Below the pieces are notes generated by a model, which did no database searches, was not told where the DNA came from, and saw only the letters and a list, made by a program, of their open reading frames with translations. 49,443 bases of DNA from positions 1 through 49,443 of IMG/VR virus record IMGVR_UViG_3300035670_000320, one strand, 5' to 3'. Made by a program: the position numbers and the translations under genes. Source of the stretch: a virus. Positions 47,322 to 49,443 of the stretch are shown piece after piece; position 1 is the first letter of the stretch; every line of letters starts with the position of its first letter.

Positions 47322-47893
47322 CAGAACGGCTCCGGCAGGTCAGCAGTCGAGGCCTTGGGCTCGCCCTCGATACCACGATCGATCCTGACTGTGTATCCGG
47401 TCATCGAACGCACCCGATACTCGTCAGGCTGGAGGCCGAGACGTTTCCGGAACGCCGCCTTCGGCTGTGCTCCGAGGGAGAACGACTCCTCGATCAGATC
47501 GAACGTCTCACGAGCAACCTGGACGAGAGGCATCATGATCTCACCTGTCATCGGGTCCCGTGCGACCTTCTGTGCGATCGCACGCTTCGCATCGTCGAAC
47601 ATACGCTCCCGGCTCGTCTCGTCTTTCCAGACTGACGACTCCTTCTTGCGTCGCACGAACTGGCCGATACCGGCGATCACCTGCGTGTCGTCCTCCATCC
47701 GTTCGGCGATGTCCATCTGGAGAGCGACCGTGAGATCGTTCAGGATGAGTGTGATCTGATCGACCAGATCGAGGCGACGTGCGACCTCGTTGAGAGATGC
47801 GTCGGTCGGATCGACGATGCGCTCCAGTTTCCAGAGGATGTCTCGGAGCATGGTCGTCGGCTCAGGTATCGAGCCGGTCACTGTCGTGGTCAT
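47321..47893 (-). CDS. Second copy of the ERF-coupled hypothetical protein
   Basis: Identical to 1266-1838, with the same AAAGGA ribosome site and one-base overlap with ERF. Confidence 0.65.
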   Translation of the reverse strand: MTTTVTGSIPEPTTMLRDILWKLERIVDPTDASLNEVARRLDLVDQITLILNDLTVALQMDIAERMEDDTQVIAGIGQFVRRKKESSVWKDETSRERMFDDAKRAIAQKVARDPMTGEIMMPLVQVARETFDLIEESFSLGAQPKAAFRKRLGLQPDEYRVRSMTGYTVRIDRGIEGEPKASTADLPEPF

Positions 47894-47925
47894 GGGTTGT
47901 CCTTTCATGGGTTGTGGGTCTGTGG

Positions 47926-48126
47926 TCAGAACTTGTGCTCTAGCGACATGGCGAGACGCATGGCGGTGTCAGCGAGATAACGATGGGTCGAGGCGATCGC
48001 ATCCTGCGTCGTCAAAGGAAACTTCGGGTTGCTGACGTCGGCCTCGATGATCGAGGTGACCTTCTGGATCATGTCGATGACACGATCGAGGTCGGCCAGC
48101 AGAGATGCTGTGTCGGTGGTGGTCAT
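47926..48126 (-). CDS. Second copy of the 66-aa helical protein
   Basis: Identical to 1871-2071. Confidence 0.6.
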   Translation of the reverse strand: MTTTDTASLLADLDRVIDMIQKVTSIIEADVSNPKFPLTTQDAIASTHRYLADTAMRLAMSLEHKF

Positions 48127-48185
48127 GGTCTCTCTTTCTGTCGGTGTGTTTCGCTTGTTCTAGCGAAGGGGTGTGGCACTCTGAG

Positions 48186-48455
48186 TCAGAGTGCTGTGCG
48201 CTCGTACCGGGTCCACTGCTTCGGTGTCCAGGTGCGAGCGAAGTCAGGCTCGATGTCCTGATAGCAGGATCGGCAGGCGATCCCTGTCTCACTGCCGGTG
48301 GCTGATGCCTGACAGCATGGGGTCAGCGGATAGATCTGATCGCCGGAGCGAACGAACGTGACGTTCATCCATCCTGCGTAGTCGTACTCGCCGATCACGA
48401 TCGGTGTGATGTCTGTCGTGGTCATGGTCGTGGTCCTGTCTGTGGTCGTGGTCAT
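48186..48455 (-). CDS. Second copy of the leaderless zinc-ribbon-like protein
   Basis: Identical to 2131-2400; its promoter and operator are at 48463-48491. Confidence 0.65.
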   Translation of the reverse strand: MTTTTDRTTTMTTTDITPIVIGEYDYAGWMNVTFVRSGDQIYPLTPCCQASATGSETGIACRSCYQDIEPDFARTWTPKQWTRYERTAL

Positions 48456-48462
48456 ATCCGAA

Positions 48463-48491
48463 ACAGTACCGACTACTGTCGGCTAGGGCAA
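48463..48491 (-). promoter_or_regulatory. Second copy of palindromic-operator promoter
   Basis: Same sequence as 2408-2436. Confidence 0.8.
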
Positions 48492-48492
48492 G

Positions 48493-48957
48493 TCATGGCT
48501 GGAGCACCGCCCCAGATCCTCCGCAGTCGTAGCACGCCCAGCCGGGCCACCCGTCGCTACCTCCTGCGCCACCACAGCGCTCGCATCGACACAGACCCTG
48601 ACGAGCCCACTCTGCGTTCTCTCGTTCGATCCGTTCGCTCCGGGCCTTCTGCCTCGCCTGATACTCCGGATCAGCCTCGATCATGTCACGATGACGCCAG
48701 TAGGCCGAGATCCTCTCCTGAGCGATCGGATCGGCGCTGACATACGTTCGATCCTGCTGGCCTCGTGTGACCTCATAGCCACGGTCACGCTCGATGCGCT
48801 GACGCTCAGCGTCCCGGCTACAGGTGATGAGCGAGCCGAGATAGATCTCGGGGGCCTCGCACCAGACGTCACCGTCTTTCCAGACGCCCTCCTGCGGATA
48901 CACGGTCGTTCCGCATCCGGCGCACGTCCCTCGGTACTTGTTCGTCATCGTGGTCAT
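48493..48957 (-). CDS. Second copy of the DnaJ-type zinc-finger protein
   Basis: Identical to 2438-2902, leaderless ATG at 48957. Confidence 0.7.
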   Translation of the reverse strand: MTTMTNKYRGTCAGCGTTVYPQEGVWKDGDVWCEAPEIYLGSLITCSRDAERQRIERDRGYEVTRGQQDRTYVSADPIAQERISAYWRHRDMIEADPEYQARQKARSERIERENAEWARQGLCRCERCGGAGGSDGWPGWACYDCGGSGAVLQP

Positions 48958-48958
48958 G

Positions 48959-49249
48959 TCAGAACCATACCCGACTCGTGTCGGCATCGCAAGCCATCTC
49001 GACATCGAAGCCAGTCTCCTCAACCTCCTGGCAGTACGGACACCACTCGTTCGAGAACCGGGCCCACGCCCAGAGCCGAGCCCGGTTCGTGTCCTGAACG
49101 ATGCCGATGTCACCGTCGCATCCCTCGTGATGGCAGTACAGGGCCCATCGGCCTCCGTCCTGGGCCTCGGAGTCGCAGAGCAGTTCCTCTGTGACTCGCA
49201 GGCCGAACGTGGACTTGGCAGTGCGGAGCGGTCGGGTCGTCGTGGTCAT
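48959..49249 (-). CDS. Second copy of the cysteine-rich protein whose 3' end is a promoter
   Basis: Identical to 2904-3194; the operator at 48964-48992 lies inside its last codons and its own promoter is at 49257-49285. Confidence 0.65.
   Translation of the reverse strand: MTTTTRPLRTAKSTFGLRVTEELLCDSEAQDGGRWALYCHHEGCDGDIGIVQDTNRARLWAWARFSNEWCPYCQEVEETGFDVEMACDADTSRVWF
48964..48992 (-). promoter_or_regulatory. Second copy of the coding-embedded operator promoter
   Basis: Same as 2909-2937. Confidence 0.75.
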
Positions 49250-49256
49250 GTCACAA

Positions 49257-49285
49257 ACAATACCGACTCCAGTCGGTCAGCGCAA
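49257..49285 (-). promoter_or_regulatory. Second copy of palindromic-operator promoter
   Basis: Same as 3202-3230. Confidence 0.8.
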
Positions 49286-49301
49286 GTACCTACACAAAGT
49301 T

Positions 49302-49333
49302 CGAGGGAGCCCCCCGACAGAAGGGCTCCCTCG
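49302..49333. terminator. Second copy of the GAGGGAGCC hairpin terminator
   Basis: Same as 3247-3278. Confidence 0.75.
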
Positions 49334-49410
49334 ATGTCGTCCCTACCCGTCGGCAGGGTTTGACCACGACATCCACACACTATCCCGAAGGATCTGTGGA
49401 CAGACAAACG

Positions 49411-49443
49411 TCAGCCGAACATGGCCTTCCACGTCGCCGGACC
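49411..49443 (-). CDS. Partial endolysin C terminus, variant allele
   Basis: The last bases encode GPATWKAMFG and a TGA stop on the minus strand; the rest of the gene lies outside the window. The left endolysin ends [10 protein letters not shown] with TAA. The two alleles differ in several bases while the 3,315 bp before them are identical, so this is either another strain or a second endolysin gene. Confidence 0.7.
   Translation of the reverse strand, partial: GPATWKAMFG

Larger units (their letters stand above)
46056..49370. repeat. Right copy of the 3,315-bp direct repeat
   Basis: Identical to 1-3315 as far as I compared. It carries the second copies of the seven minus-strand genes and of their promoters, the 46228-46261 terminator, the 46590-46652 nested inverted repeat and the 49302-49333 terminator. 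Confidence 0.95.

Overview
The window reads as an essentially complete genome of a tailed, long-tailed (siphovirus-type) bacteriophage. Almost every gene is on the minus strand. It carries a full virion set: terminase, portal, MuF protein, capsid protease, HK97-fold capsid, connectors, major tail protein, frameshifted tail chaperones, a 1222-residue tape measure, tail tip and fibres. It also has lysis genes. A WhiB-family regulator, leaderless promoters and high GC point to an actinobacterial host (inference). I see no integrase, no obvious lysogeny repressor and no DNA polymerase, helicase or primase, so a lytic, host-replication-dependent lifestyle is likely. Bases 1-3315 recur exactly at 46056-49370, so the unit genome is about 46,055 bp, redundant at the ends. 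The last 73 bases are a diverged allele of the bases that follow the left copy.

Layout in coordinate order. 1-3300 (and the right copy): recombination and small early genes, including an ERF annealing protein and zinc-binding proteins. 3355-4595: endolysin and an unknown partner. 4624-8833: an accessory island with four 2-oxoglutarate/Fe(II)-oxygenase-like genes, a cupin, a small methyltransferase and one plus-strand glycosyltransferase. 8826-17187: adhesin, tail fibres, tail tip proteins and tape measure. 17224-18834: tail chaperones, gp10-like protein and two holin candidates. 18841-21530: glycosyltransferase coupled to a collagen-like fibre gene. 21527-25456: fibre/baseplate domain protein, connectors, a bifunctional glycosyltransferase and the major tail protein. 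25478-35013: head genes and a cassette of small genes. 35117-37085: small genes, a membrane protein and a DpdA-like base transglycosylase. 37088-41198: terminase large subunit (split by an intein), small subunit and a ParB-methyltransferase fusion. 41218-46055: lytic transglycosylase, RusA-like nuclease, WhiB, winged-helix and HNH genes.

Three things stand out. (1) The terminase intein contains a complete HNH endonuclease gene in a different reading frame, so one stretch of DNA encodes both the splicing protein and the endonuclease. (2) A collagen-like fibre, a glycosyltransferase translationally coupled to it, two further glycosyltransferase genes and four hydroxylase-type genes could form a virion fibre modification system. 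(3) Short gene cassettes are driven by near-identical promoters whose 17-18 bp spacer is a palindromic operator (CCGACTNNNGTCGG type); the start codon often lies exactly where transcription should begin. A DpdA-like enzyme and a DNA methyltransferase suggest modified genomic DNA.
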